A stretch of 64,000 bases of DNA from Fratercula arctica (GCA_947846985.1 CANTUZ010000001.1:37162727-37226726); one strand, 5' to 3'. Positions 13,201-25,528 are shown, counted from the stretch's first letter. Notes: generated from the letters alone by a model not told the origin. Made by a program: numbers and translations.

Positions 13201-15590
13201 AAAATGTTCTATTGAAAATGTGTAACCTAGGCATTAACCTACATCGGAATTTAGCAGCTTTTGAGGGTGGGCATGGAGTTTTCCATAATATTCATAAAGG
13301 GAGAATCACAAATAAGCTAGTTAATTTGAATTAATATCTGGTTTCCACTTTTCTTGGAGCAGAAAGTCAGGAAGTGTTAGAGTCTATTATATACATAATC
13401 CACTTTTTTCATAGAAGGATTTAATGGTAGGCTGGAAAAGCTCCACATACCAGTATTCTAAGGCTGCATAATTACAGACTTACCCAAGGGGCCAGAATGG
13501 CTCCACTTCAGCCCAAGCAAAGAATAATAAATACATATATATACATATTTTAAAAATTATCTAATTGTTAAAGCCTCAGAGACCTCTATGGATTCATAGG
13601 TAAATCTATTTTCTCCCCCACCATGCAAATAAATATTACTTATATTGTTATGTTTTCATTAAGGCACACAATTAAGTTTGACATAGAAGTGGGCCAGATT
13701 CTTGATCTCACTCTTTGTGCTGCTTTAGTAGCATAAATGGGCTATAAAGTCAATTTAACGAAGCAGATGAAGATTCTCTTGAGGAGAGGGAATATGAAAT
13801 GGAAATATGCCATTTCTTTTGCAATACTGATTGGATTATAGCGATATGGTTCAGAATGCTGCTGTGTTACAGTGAGCCCTTTGAACATAATGGCCCCTTG
13901 GAATTAGACTCACAAAATTAGGTTTGGAATCAGCCCCAGGACTGCTATACAATAATTGGTCCTTTATGTCTTACCACCTGTGTCCAGCGTATACAGGCGC
14001 AGCTGAGAAGCTGAACCAATGTATTTAACAACTTATTTACACCACAGTCTAATAAAAAAGCCAACAGTCACCATGATACAATAATCAGACACTCCTTGAT
14101 TATGTCTGAACTGTGTGTGGACATCCAGTTTGGCTACAAATCTCCCAGTAACATACAGATAAGATACTCATTTGGGAGATACATGTTTTTCCATTGCCAG
14201 ATTGAATTGCTCATTGCCTTTATTCCTTCACCAAGGTAGCCTTTACTGGTCTGAGTTACTATGAAGAGTAATATATTCTGCATCTGACTCAATCAGGCTT
14301 TTGATCTTTGCCTGACTGCAAGTATACAGGATGTGGGCAATTACAAGGGTTCGTAGAAATTTGCATTTGGGGAAAGAAATGCAGATTGTAACTGTTTCTA
14401 ATGTTTTCTGCAGCTTATGTGACAAGCCCCTCAGGAAACAGTGTTTTGGATGCTAACTCTCTTGTTACCATATTAATTGCCTTTGTCATGACAGTTTTGG
14501 CATCTGAAAATGGCTGGGAACATGCTGTGCTCCTCAAGAGACCAATCAAGGGCAGGGGAAATTGGTTTATTGGTTCCCAAAGCAGCCTGTGCTAAAGGTG
14601 CCGCTATTCAAGCATAGTTTTGAGTCTCCTAGCTTCAATGAGGAGCCAAAGACACTTCAGGCTAAGGAAAACAGAGCTTTCATTTAGAACAGTGAAGGGG
14701 AAACTGAGTTTATTTCTCTGCCAGCATGACTTCTGCAGTTAGCTTTTGTGTGCAAATCTGTGTGCCACAGTACAGAGGGTGGGACCAGGAATCAAAGTTG
14801 CCGGAATCCAGTGAGGTCCCAGGCTTCCCAGGAGGGATTCTGAACATCTTTGGTTTTAAACGAATTTCAGCTAAGCTTGCTGAAGCACATGCTTGCAATC
14901 AAAATTTTCCCCATGATCAAAGAATACACTGTCACAAGGACAGGCTGCAAACCAGAGGAAAGGGATAAAGGGATAAATATCAGGGGATAAATAATTATGA
15001 ATGTTATTTTAAGTGATGCTGAATTTATAACATAAGAACAAGGAGATGTTAATTTCTGGTTAATTTTTCTTTCTTTGAGAAGAGTGGCAAGCAGCTGTTA
15101 TGCTGTAGGTGATAGACTGTGGGTGGTAAAGGGATGGGTCAGGATGGCAGGTGGTGGGGCAGCGAGGAGAAACTGGAAGAAAAAGAACATAAGGAGAGGA
15201 AGATGCACATGCACATTAAAAAGCCAAAGGAGTTTATACGAGAAAAAATAAAAGGAAAAAAAAAAAAAAGCACCTAATTCCATTACTTACTTCATTTTAT
15301 GCCCGGAAAACTCAGAGTTGGTAAAAATTTAGTGATGCAGCAGAATTATGTCTATAATGTTAAATAAGGGAAGAGAATCCTTTTCAGCATGAACTGCAGA
15401 AGTTATAGAGAAAGTGTGCAACCTGACCCTATTATCTTTCCCCTGTCTCAAACAGACAGGGAAGACATACTTTGAGTTTTTGCTGGCATATGCAAAATTG
15501 TTTTTTTGACACTTAGTGAAGCTAGTGAAATGTTAATGCTGTAGGGCCAGAACAGTAAGATTATTACAGACAGTTTCAGTGAAGAAGGCT
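10242..15590. other. Long unannotated non-coding stretch
   Basis: AT-rich DNA with short A-runs (near 12011 and 15257). A block at about 12100-12860 is unusually poor in stop codons on both strands but has no recognisable product. A partial copy of an unnamed old repeat appears at 11165-11200 (see the 44890-45090 entry). Nothing else could be supported. Confidence 0.45.
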
Positions 15591-15632
15591 GGGCGGGGAT
15601 GGGGGGGGGGGGAGAGAAAAAGAGAGAGACTA
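15591..15632. repeat. G-homopolymer followed by GA-rich tract
   Basis: The run GGGCGGGGAT is followed by 12 consecutive G (15601-15612), then a short purine (GA/A) stretch to 15632. The G runs could in principle form a G-quadruplex on the plus strand. Confidence 0.85.
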
Positions 15633-18480
15633 AAAAACCAGCAAAAAAGGCAAGCTTGATTACTAGCTTGGTGTAGGCAGAAAGTAAGGGAAGAAACAGA
15701 AAGAAGGTTTTTTGTTTAATTTTTTTTCCGCTTCTGTCTTCCTCTTAAGTAATCACAAATCACTCCTGGCCCTTGGGCCTAGCTGGTCAAAACAGGTGGG
15801 TGGAAAAAAAGATGTAGGAAGTCCGTGTCCCTGTCGTCTCGCCTTGCACTAGCCACCACAGCAGGCTGTGTTAGGAGAGTCTGCTGCACTAAACATCCCC
15901 TGTAACAGCGGCTCGCTTATCTCCCACGCAGTACTCATTCACCCTAAAGTTCATGCATCTTTACATATGCACACCGGAGGTCGCAGAATACATCTTTTAT
16001 GTTCTGAGGCCCTTAGCTAGAAGCTAGAAGTGCTTCCGTAATGTGGACATGTCTCAGAATAGCACGGAAATCTGCAGAAACATGATAGGGAGCACTGTGC
16101 CTCTGAAAAGATAATGCAATATTTTAGTAACCAACAAAACGGTAACTTTTACAGCACAACTTAGCCCGAGCAAGCAATCAAAAGGGATGAAGAAAGGAAT
16201 TATGCAAGGCACTTCCTATTCCCATCTTCCCCTTATTTAAATGATGAATTTTTGCAACAAAACAAAAGCTGTGAGTCAGGGAGAGGCACCAGGATCAGTA
16301 GGATTTAAGTGAGAGCATGGGTACGTCATGACAGATTTTGAATGGCGTTACATCTATTATTCATGACTCACTCACATCCAAGTCTATAGTTAAGGGAAGC
16401 GATTTGACAGGCAAGACACGTACGTAAATTACCCATCAGATGATATAATCTACTACTGAGGGAACATTCCAAAAGGCCCAAAATATGACAGAAAACATAA
16501 AACACCCTGCATGCTAAGTGCATAATTGTCTGAAATGCGTGCTCTGAACTTTACAGCCCTTTTCATTTGCAAATTTCAAGAATTCGTGGGAACTCACAGA
16601 ACACTATATGAATTTTCAAAACAGACAATGCTTTTTTCAGAGAGTATCCCAGCAGTGGAGAAACTCTCCTGGCGGCAATGTTCAAAGATTTGTCAGGAGA
16701 ACAGTTAGATAGGTATAAACCTAGCTCTAACTACTTGTAGATTACAATGCTAGCAAGGCACCAATGTTTCTGCAGCAATTTTTGTTCAAGGGGATCTCAA
16801 ATTATGTCTTTCCTAGGTAGTTACACTGATTAATTTAGTTGCATTTTGTAACAGTACTAGCAATACACGTTTTCCTCCTTTCTTCCCAGATGAAAAGTAA
16901 ATTAAAGAAGACTATTTGCCTTGAACAGACATTCTAGGATAAATGTAAAATATCTGATGCCCTTGTTCTTTGCTACAGCATAGAATAAAATAGTTTCTTA
17001 CAGGTATAAAGAAACTATTAGGAGAACCAGTTCTTTGTCGTCTATGACTTGGCTTCTATGCCAGCTCAGTAAACATATAGTTTGGTTCTTCCTCTACAAA
17101 AGAGATTAAAAATAGCTTCCAGTTTTTCCACCCATATTTCCTTTTTGCCTGTCACAGAGAGCATTGCTCAGATGGGACTAAATCTTTTCCATCTCTAGTT
17201 TCTAGTTTCATTGCTGCTCAACCTATGGGAATTTGTACATAAGTCAAAGGTAGTAAGTACAGAGAGAGAATAAGATATTTCTTTTTCTTCCCTGTTGGGG
17301 CAAAGCCACCTGCCTCCCTGTATTATTTTGGCCCATAGAACAATAATATCAAGGTCTAGCCTCCAACTACAGTTTTCATGAACTCCCAGTTACTAAGTTT
17401 CTATCGTAGGTTCTCTAAGTATCACTATGAAACAAGTAATAATAATAATGAGAAAACCAACGGTCACCATCATCATAGATAGGAGGAACTGTGGCATCTT
17501 TTGATTTATCTTTTCCACTTAACGAAATTATTTCCTTGTTAGCATGACAAAAAAAAAGGAGAAGAAATATTCTTTGTTGTATTTAACCAGGAGATCTTAC
17601 TCATTATTTAGTAGTGATGCACCGTTTTTGACAGAACTGGATGCATTCATCCAGACTTCAGAAAGAAGGATAACCAACCTGTGAAAGGATTTACGTTATG
17701 TCTAGGAACAAAGATGGACTTCATAAGAAGTAAAGAAATTTGCTTATGCATATGAGTCAGTTCCCAGGTATACTTGCGTTCAAGGTATACTAATTAAACT
17801 TATACAAGGATTTGTTCAATAAAATGAATTTGGTCTGGGGATCGGTAAGGGCAGGAGAAACATTTATTTTGCATCTCTTTGCAAACACTCTATGGGTCAC
17901 ATCTCACAAAGAGGATACTAACTGGACACTGCCTGATTTCCGTCCCCTTCAGATATCATAATAAGTGATTCTAAATAAATAATGTGCATATTTTGACCTT
18001 AAATAATTTTACAAAGTTGGGGAACACCAAATATTCAATATTGTTTAATTAGGCCAAAGCAAAAAAAAACATATTAAAAGCAGATTACAGGCTGAAATAA
18101 GTATCTTATTCCCATCAGATTAACTTTTTTATCCCATTCATAACCTTGTATACAGTTATTTTAATAACAATGAAAATTCAAAAGAGAACAATATTTAGAA
18201 ACAATCAATCAACATTTTGCATTTTCATATTTTTAAATATGTTTTGGAAATAAACAGCCTAGCCAAATGAAAATAAAGAAGTATTTTTTTGAAAATTGCT
18301 ATTCTATATTTTTTCATAGAAAAACACTCTGTCCAAAAAAAAATCATAGGTTTGAAAATTAACCTTGGGCAAAAACTATTAAAAAAACACAACCAAAATC
18401 ATTTTACACAACCCATAAATTCCTCATTGTTGCCATGATTTAGTGTCTTTAATGTATAGGGTTTCTTTAAGGTATAAGGG
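15633..18480. other. Unannotated non-coding stretch with a CpG-richer patch
   Basis: No coding sequence recognised. About 15820-16075 holds roughly ten CpG dinucleotides in a window that is otherwise strongly CpG-poor. Further on are a CRE-like TACGTCATGA (about 16322) and an AP-1-like TGACTCA (about 16366). These hint at a regulatory element but prove nothing. From about 18000 the sequence becomes very AT-rich up to the next CR1. Confidence 0.4.
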
Positions 18481-19545
18481 AGAGCAGTGGACTTTGTCTA
18501 ACTTGACTTCAGCAAGGCTTTTGACTCTATCTCCCATAACATCCTTATAGGTAAGTTTAGGAAGCATGGGTTACATGAGTGGACAGTGAAGTGGATTGAG
18601 AGCGGGATGAATGGCAGAGCTCAGAGGGCTGTGATCAGCAGCGCAGGGTCCAGTTGGAGGCCTGCAACTAGCGGTGCTCTCCAAGATTCAGTACTGGGTC
18701 CAATCTTGTTCAACATACTCATCAACAACCTGGATGAGGGGACAACGTGTACCCTCAGCAAGTTTGCTGATGATACAAAACTGGAGGAGTGGCTGACAAC
18801 ACCAGAAGGCTGTGCTGCCATTCAGCGAGACCTGGACAGTCTAAAGAGTAGGGCAGAGAGGAACCTAATGAAGTTCAACAAGGGCAAGTGTAGGGTCCTG
18901 CACCTAGGGAAGAATAACCCCATGCACTAGTACAGGTTAGGGGTTGGCCTGCTGGAAAGCAGCTCTGCAGAGAAGGACCTGGGAGTCCTGGTGGACAGCA
19001 AGTTGACCATTAGGCAGCAATGTGCCCTTGTGGCCAAGACTACCAATGGTCTCCTGGCGTGCATTAAAAAGAGCATAGCCAGCAGGTCGAGGGAGGTCTT
19101 CCTCCCCCTCTACTCTGTGTCCGTCCATCCCACTTCCCCCCCCCCCCCCCCCCCCCCCCAAGTTCAAAAATGACCAGGAACTACTGGAGAGAGTCCAGCA
19201 GAGAGCTACAAAGATGATCAAAGGACTGGAGCACCTGTCTTATGAGGAAAGGCTGAGAGATCTCGGTCTGTTTAACCTGGACAAGAGAAGAATTGAGAGG
19301 GGATCTTATCAATGCTTACAAATATCTAAATGGCGGGTGTCAAGAGGACGGGGTCAGACTCTTCTGAGTTGTTCCTGGTGACAGGACAAGGAGCAATGGG
19401 CACAAGCTAGAACACAGGAAATTCCATCTCAACATGAGGAAAAACTTCTTTACTTTGAGGGTAACAGAGCACTGGAACAGGCTACCCAGAGAGATTGTGG
19501 AGTCTCCTTCTCCGGAGATATTCAAAGCCTGCCTGGACAAGTTCC
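18481..19545 (+). pseudogene. CR1 ORF2 C-terminal remnant (RT catalytic motif intact)
   Basis: The frame opens with a CR1 palm block carrying a stop in place of the usual Tyr (TAA near 18499), followed by [15 protein letters not shown]. It continues through [19 protein letters not shown] and [11 protein letters not shown], which keeps both catalytic Asp of the FADD box (about 18770-18780). The usual PQGSVLG is changed to LQDSVLG. A TAG at 18928-18930 interrupts the NPMH-YRLG block. The frame then resumes with [19 protein letters not shown] and KSIASRSREVFLPLYS until the poly-C run. After it come ELLERVQQRATKMIKGLEHLSYEERLRDLGLFNL and a frame-disrupted tail. It is inactive through truncation and stops. 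Confidence 0.9.
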
Positions 19546-19636
19546 TCTCCAGCCTGCTCTAGGTGATCCTGCTTTGTCAGAGGGGTTGGACTAGATGATC
19601 TCCGAAGGTCCCTTCCAACCCCTATAATTGTGATTC
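18481..19636 (+). mobile_element. CR1 LINE, 5'-truncated, with poly-C interruption
   Basis: A 1.15-kb CR1 copy starting inside the RT palm and running to a 3' end with 'aggtcccttccaacccctat' near 19606-19625. The final unit reads AATTGTGATTC rather than ATTCTATG, so this belongs to a different CR1 subfamily from the copy at 296-1970. A run of 24 C (19136-19159) replaces a stretch of normal CR1 sequence between the LYS(A)LVRP block and the ELLERVQ block. Confidence 0.94.
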
Positions 19637-20968
19637 AGAGCTGAAACTTTTGTTTAAAAATGGGATGCAAGAGGCTGTGGCTTTTTTTGTTAAGGGAGCA
19701 TGTTTCCAAATATATGTTAATGTAATGTTGACTTTATGAGTCACTGGTCAGAAGCGCTGACAACAGTCAGTCTTAAGGAGATTCGCACTGAGGCAGCACC
19801 TGTGAGTCCCAGGCAAAGGTCAAATACAACAAATGGTACACAAGGCACAATTCAAACACAAAGCAAAAGATGGACCCTGCCCTATTTACCCAATTTGACA
19901 GAATATCTCTATAAAATAAAAATTTTATGCTGTTCCACTGTATATTTAAAAAAAAAAAAAAAAATCTAGCAGCAAATATCTTGAAAAGTGTCTCTTCCAC
20001 AGCATTTACCTGAATAGGAAGAATTTACATAATAGTTTAAAAAATGCAAACAACTATTTTTTTTCAAATTTGTGTCTAAGGTTTTAAGCTGAATGAGGCA
20101 CTAACCATAGCTATCCTGATTTTTCACAGCAAATGCAAGATGTTCTCCTAATACTGCTGCAATATGTATACTAAAAATTTAGCATCTTTACGTCACCAGA
20201 GACTCAAATCTTTCCATTTAAATATCATCAGTCACACATGAATCAGGATTCATTACACAGAAATTGATGTTGTGAAGTCATGTTAAGCAGCCTAGAAAAG
20301 GCATCCAAGGAAAGGAAAGGAAAGTACCCACTACACCTAACGTTACCCTCTCTGAAGCACCATATGTAGCAGTGGAGGAAATAAGCAGGCACTCCCAGAG
20401 GAAATTGCATGCCATCCTGAAATAGCTGTCCAAGACTTGTAGGATGAATCACTCTATCTCTTGCTCAGTCTTTCTCAGCTGTAGACTACAGCCTTAATGA
20501 CTAGTTTAGACTTGATGCCTAACTTTTAGGCAGCCAAGGTTAGGTGAGATGAATCCTGCCTTCACTGTGAAGAGAAAGATTTTTCTAGGGGTTTCATAAA
20601 GGAATTGAGGGACAAAGAGAGGGAGAAACCCGTGGGAATGACAAATATTTTAGAAATGCAATGTTTTTAAATGCCAAGACTAGTCAAAAGTAAAAAGCCA
20701 GAATTATCTAAAGCATCTCACTAAAGACAGGAATGTTTCATGGCATTTGCTGGGTATTGTAAGTGTTAGTGAAATTGCCTGAAGAAATTTCTCATACATT
20801 GTATAATCTGCCACAGAATCCGGTATGAGCAATATTTGGCAATATCTGCCACAGACTTTCAGTAGCCTCAATTCAGACTATTTCTGAAACACTGCAAAGA
20901 AAATAAGGAAAAATATTCTTCCTGATATGAGCTTTTTGGAGAAAAAATGCTTTATAGCGTATATTTAT
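19637..20968. other. Unannotated non-coding DNA
   Basis: Includes a poly-A run (19949-19965), a short (AAAGG)n tract near 20307 and one partial copy of an unnamed old repeat (20511-20560). No gene supported. Confidence 0.45.
20511..20560. repeat. Partial copy of an unnamed old interspersed repeat
   Basis: The segment from 'cttgatgcctaacttttagg' onward aligns by eye with 45031-45080 ('cgggcatctaacttttagat' onward) at about two thirds of positions. Both continue into a GAGATG block. I cannot name the family. Confidence 0.35.
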
Positions 20969-21106
20969 CGTAGAACCATAGAATCATAGAATGGTTTGGG
21001 TTGGAAGGGACTTTAAAGATCATCTAGTTCCAACCCTACTGTGGTGGGCAGGGACACCTTTCACTAGAACAGGTTACTTAAAGCCCCATCCAACCTGGCC
21101 TTGAAA
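20969..21106 (-). mobile_element. CR1 LINE 3'-end fragment
   Basis: Read on the plus strand it begins with 'ccatagaatcatagaatgg', the reverse complement of the CR1 tail. It continues 'gggttggaagggactttaaa' and 'gatcatctagttccaaccc' and stops after 'ctggccttgaa'. It is only the last ~140 bp of a CR1 and has no coding part. Confidence 0.92.
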
Positions 21107-21139
21107 GAAAGCGTACTTATACATGACAGAAAGTATATA

Positions 21140-21163
21140 TAAAGTATATGTACATATACTTTA
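21140..21163. repeat. Perfect 24-bp AT-rich palindrome
   Basis: The half-site TAAAGTATATGT is followed directly by its reverse complement. Partial AAAGTATAT copies flank it at 21130 and 21165. It lies just beyond the CR1 fragment ending at 21106. Palindromes like this can extrude as cruciforms, but no function is implied. Confidence 0.85.
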
Positions 21164-21831
21164 GAAAGTATATGTAAAAATTACACCCCACTCCCCCTTA
21201 AAATCAGACAGGTGCTGTTTTGCACTTGCAATGCACAATTTTAAATGTCTATGCAAAGGGTAAATCAGTCACTACCTATGTGCTGCTTTGCAATTAGACT
21301 GGAGGAGGTCAGAGACATTAAAAGCCACAGTAGAAGTAGTCTCAGCTATACCATCCATTTTATCTGTTGAAGAAAACAGTGTGCTGTATGCAAGAGCACT
21401 TTGTCCTGAAGTGACTAATGCTGCTGCTGTAGTGTATTTGGAGGACAGCATGTTAGGCATAAAGAATCAGGATCCTCAGCAAGAAGCACAGCAAGAAATC
21501 AGAGAAGTATATTCTAACCATACAGAAGAGACAGAAGAGATGAATAGGATACAAGAACTGAATTCTTTACTTTTGCCTCAGGAAACGAGATAAGCACATA
21601 GCAGGTATGCGGTCTGCTAGTGTCTTCTCTATTTACAGAAGAAATATTATGGATTGGGGCACTATTCAGAGTCCTGAATTGTCCACTCTTCAGATATATG
21701 TGATATGGTAAAAAAAAAAACCAGTGATTTAGGTAAATATCCCTAAATTCTGCTGTTCATCTTTTCTATGTTCCAACATTTCTTTGATTTGCTGCTGTAT
21801 TTTACCTGGAGATCCCAATTGTTGCATCACA

Positions 21832-21847
21832 GCAGCAGCAGCAGTAA
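21832..21847. repeat. (CAG)5 microsatellite
   Basis: Short CAG run in non-coding context. Confidence 0.8.
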
Positions 21848-21897
21848 TCTCAAAGGAAAAGGTTTAATAAAAGTAGAAAACCACGGAACAAGAGAAA

Positions 21898-22200
21898 TGA
21901 GGGTTGGCACAGACCACTAGAGGTCATCTAGTCCAACCTCCCCTTCATGGCAGCACTGTCACTATAATAGACCAGATCAGTGTTTGGCTAGGCTGGACAA
22001 GTCTCGCACAACCACAAGGATGATGATAGCACAGCTTCACTGGGTAACTTTCCCTGTGCTCCCCAACCCTCCTAGGATGTTACTATTCCAGACATTCAGT
22101 CTGAGCTTCCCAAGCCACAACTTGTGCCTGTTGTCCCTTGTTTTACCATCCTCATAATCCACCCTACACCTTCCACCACTCCAGCAAGAACTGTCTTTTA
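21898..22200 (-). mobile_element. CR1 LINE 3'-region fragment, diverged
   Basis: The plus strand shows 'agaggtcatctagtccaacc' near the element's 3' side. Further in come a block like 'cattcagtctgagcttccc' and 'acttgtgcctgttgtccctt', the reverse complement of the CR1 C-terminal/3' UTR region. The tail repeats are gone and divergence is high, so this is an old copy. Confidence 0.78.
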
Positions 22201-24556
22201 CAAGTGCTCCGTGTAATCTTTTTGTTTTCTATCTGCAGTAGGACTCAGTAATCCTATTGCTTGTGCAGCTGCTGTTGGCTTAAATACAGACATCAGACTA
22301 CTCCTGAATTATTTAGGAGATACATCACTGGAAAACTAATTTTCATAGTTCAAAGTTCTTAATTCACGAGAAGCTCAGTGATGATTTTATGATGGAGGGT
22401 AGGTGCCATGCCTGCATAACAGCAGACAAACTTTTAGACTTCCTTATGCCACCTTATAGGTCAAAATGTACGCAACATTATTCTTCTGTTGTGCCTTTAA
22501 AATATACTGTCTCTCTTCATCACAAGCATGGTTTTGCTCTGTGGGGTTTTGTGTTATTGTTCATTTGTTTCTTTCTCAGCCTCCTCATTCATTTTCCTGG
22601 CTGTAGACCTTATCCTAGTCATTTGTCTAAGTAAAATTGTCCTTGACAGTTTCTCTTTCCTCACCCCCCACCTACTCCAATGAATTCCACTTAGCGTTGT
22701 CTCTTTGCCTCTGGTCACCTTGTACCATGGCATCTGTGCAATACTGCAGTGCTCATTAATAACTTCCTTGAGTACTTTAGCAATGGAAGAAGATGGTTAA
22801 AGAGTCTTTGAGGAGCTGTTTAGCAAAATACCTGTCCACGTTTTGATAAAATAATGCACAGATTTTTCTTGACTTGTGTAATAAGCAATAGTTAATAAAA
22901 ATTAAATGGAAGCAAGTGTCAGTAGTCACAAGTTACTTTGAAATGTGTTTGTCTTTATATTGTAGTGAATTCTAGCATGCCTCTTATAAATATTGTTCAA
23001 TGTGTTTGCTCACCTGAAGACTTAACAGTCCATGCAGTTATCACCTCTGCATCTTGACAAAATTAAGTGCTAATTGTAATCCCTAAATCAGAATCAAAGC
23101 CCTGTTCAGCTATACAAATAAAACTTTTGGATGTAAAAATGACAGTTATTGTATTATATTCCTGTCCCTTTTGTTAAATATTTTTTCCTCTCCAAGATTT
23201 GTTATACGCTGTCCAGAAGTAAAATGAGCCCACAGGTAATCTCCTGAGAGATCTGCTAAAGTGGATTTCCACAGCAGGTCCACTAAATCAGACATAAGGC
23301 TGATGCCCAGTCCTGACAATGGATCCAATAAAAACCTGTGTGTCAGGAATCGGTGAGTTTACAGGTTCTCAGCTAATGGTATCAGAAGTCTTCAGTTAGA
23401 CTATCACAGACAAAAAGGGGGCCTTTGCCACCGATGAAGGTTAAGCTTGGAAACCTCATGATCTCTTTATTACATTTGAACTCATGTACAAGGAGGTATG
23501 ACACTCTGAAATCTGAGTGTGTAACCTGGCTGGCTTTCAGCCTCATCTCAGGTTTTGAATCACATTTCTTTTCCTTTTCCCCTTCCTTCTTCCCTTCCAG
23601 CACCACACTTGGAGTTTCACATATGGGAAATGCAGGCAAATGGGTGCATTGCCACCAGCTCCCCGTCTTGGGCAGAGGGCCAGAAACAACAGATGTATGG
23701 CATCTTCTATAGATGGTGCCTTTGAGTCACCCCTGCAGGAGTCAAGCGGCCTCTTCTCTCAGGGTGGAGTTTTTATATACTCATAACAGACTGATGTCGC
23801 TAGCACTAATGTCATATGGTCTCAGTACAAGGCATTCAAGAACTCAGTAAACAAATAATTGTTTGCTTAAAGCCGAAGCATTTCACAGGAGAAACTCTTC
23901 ATAACAGTCTATAATCTGTCTGTCTTTTCCCAAAGCTTATTATTTTCTGTCATCTGGGGAAGACTCCTATTATTTTGAGACTTATGTCCTTGTCTCTGAC
24001 AATTTTCTTTCCTTGTAAGATTCAGTAACAATATACCCTGTTCTCTCTTTGTCTCTCCTTCTCAAGAGTCTTTTCAACCCTTTGCAACATTGAACTAAAC
24101 CAATACACTGGGTTACTTTATACACTTACGTATTGTTGAATCTGGACAGGTAGCGTTCAGGTCTTACTGTTAAGTTTCCATCATGAAGTGAAACAGATAC
24201 TAGTTGGGTGCTTTTTTGGTGCCATCCAATTTACCTCTATGGAACAGGCACAAAGTCTCATTTTCCTAAATAAAGTAGAAGTAAACAGGAACTGACAGTT
24301 TCCTTGCTCACAATTTCTGTGCTGAGCTTTCTGACATGGCCAGGATCCCTCTCTCTGCGGAACATGCTGCCTGCTGGCTTTCCACATCTATTTCTACCTC
24401 AGACACAAACAGATCCAGTCAGTGCCTGTATCTATGAGTCCGCAGCGAAAGCACTTGGATTCTCAGGCCCTTCTTTATACCTCATTAGATCAGGTCATGG
24501 CTATATTGTTTCAACTATATTACTCCAAAAAGAAATGTAAGTACTTCTTGTATTTA
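22201..24556. other. Unannotated non-coding DNA
   Basis: Several open frames of 60-95 codons occur on both strands, but none has recognisable domains. No repeat named. Confidence 0.45.
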
Positions 24557-24770
24557 GAGCTTGTCTACATGTGGAACTACTGAGAAATAATTACTCAGTA
24601 ATAGCTCAGAAATGCATGAATAGCTTATAAATGCTTTCTTATTTCAGACCTAAGGAAGTATTACATGATAAATAAGGAAAAGGTACTCTTTACAGTGAGT
24701 TCCCAGCGGACTGTTGTAGAATACTTATTCCAGTATAGATAACATTTTCTGCTGGTTTCTAGATTATCCA
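24557..24770. repeat. Possible diverged copy of an inverted-repeat DNA element
   Basis: It starts with 'gagcttgtctacatgtgga', very like the terminal repeat of the element at 42628-42887 (GGCTTGTNTACA). About 20 bp in there is a perfect 7-bp hairpin (TACTGAG / CTCAGTA, 24578-24600), placed like the hairpin in that element. I could not find the matching right-hand end, so this may be a one-ended fragment. Confidence 0.4.
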
Positions 24771-24889
24771 TATAGAGCTGGACACACCCCACATTACTTC
24801 ACGTTAGTTGTGTTATTTTTGGCTACAACTAGTGGAACAAGGCCGATACCTTCAAGAAACAATTCAAATTTTGGAGAACAAGGTTCCTT

Positions 24890-25528
24890 TCAGATTTGCA
24901 GAAAAGGATCTGGGGGTCTTGCTGGAGACCAACTTGAACATGATCCAAAAATTTGCCCATTCCGCACAGAGGACTGATGGCATCCGGGGCTGCATTCGGA
25001 GGAGTGCTGCGAGCAGGTGGAGGGAGATGATCCTCGCTCTCTACTCAGCCCAGGTAAGGCTGCATCTGGAGTCCTGTTCGGCTCTGGGCCCCCCAGTAAA
25101 AGAGAGACATGGACATACTGGAAAGAGTCCAGAAAAGGGCCACAAATATGGTTAAGGGACTGGAGCATCTGTCCTATGAGAAAAGGCTGAGAGAGATGGA
25201 ACTGCTTAGCCTGGAGAAGAGAAGGCTCAGGGGGATCTTTCTAATGCATATAAATACTTTAAGGGAGAGTGCAAAGACAGAGCCAGGCTCTCTACAGCGG
25301 TGCTCAATGACAGGGCCATAGGCAATGGGCACAGACTGAAGCATGGCAGGAGCAATCTCAACAGCAGGAAACACTTTTTTTTTTTTTTTTTTTCCTCCCC
25401 TCCCTCCTTGGAGATATTCAAAAGCTGCCTGGACATGGTCCTGGGCAACCACCTCTAGGCAGCCTTGTTTGGACCAAATGACCTCCAGTGGTCCCTTCCA
25501 ACCTCAATTATTCTCTTATTCTGTGATT
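24890..25528 (+). mobile_element. CR1 LINE, 5'-truncated, with poly-T interruption
   Basis: Coding similarity starts at EKDLGVLLETNL, just after the RT fingers/palm. It continues through RWREMILALYSAQVRLHLESCSALGP and a frameshifted DILERVQKRATNMVKGLEHLSYEKRLREM block (about 25109-25200), and ends with 'tggtcccttccaacctcaat' and ATTCTGTGATT at 25490-25528. A run of 19 T (25375-25393) sits where CR1 normally encodes the Phe-Phe and RVTEHWHRLP region. About 70 bp of the expected sequence is missing there. Confidence 0.92.
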
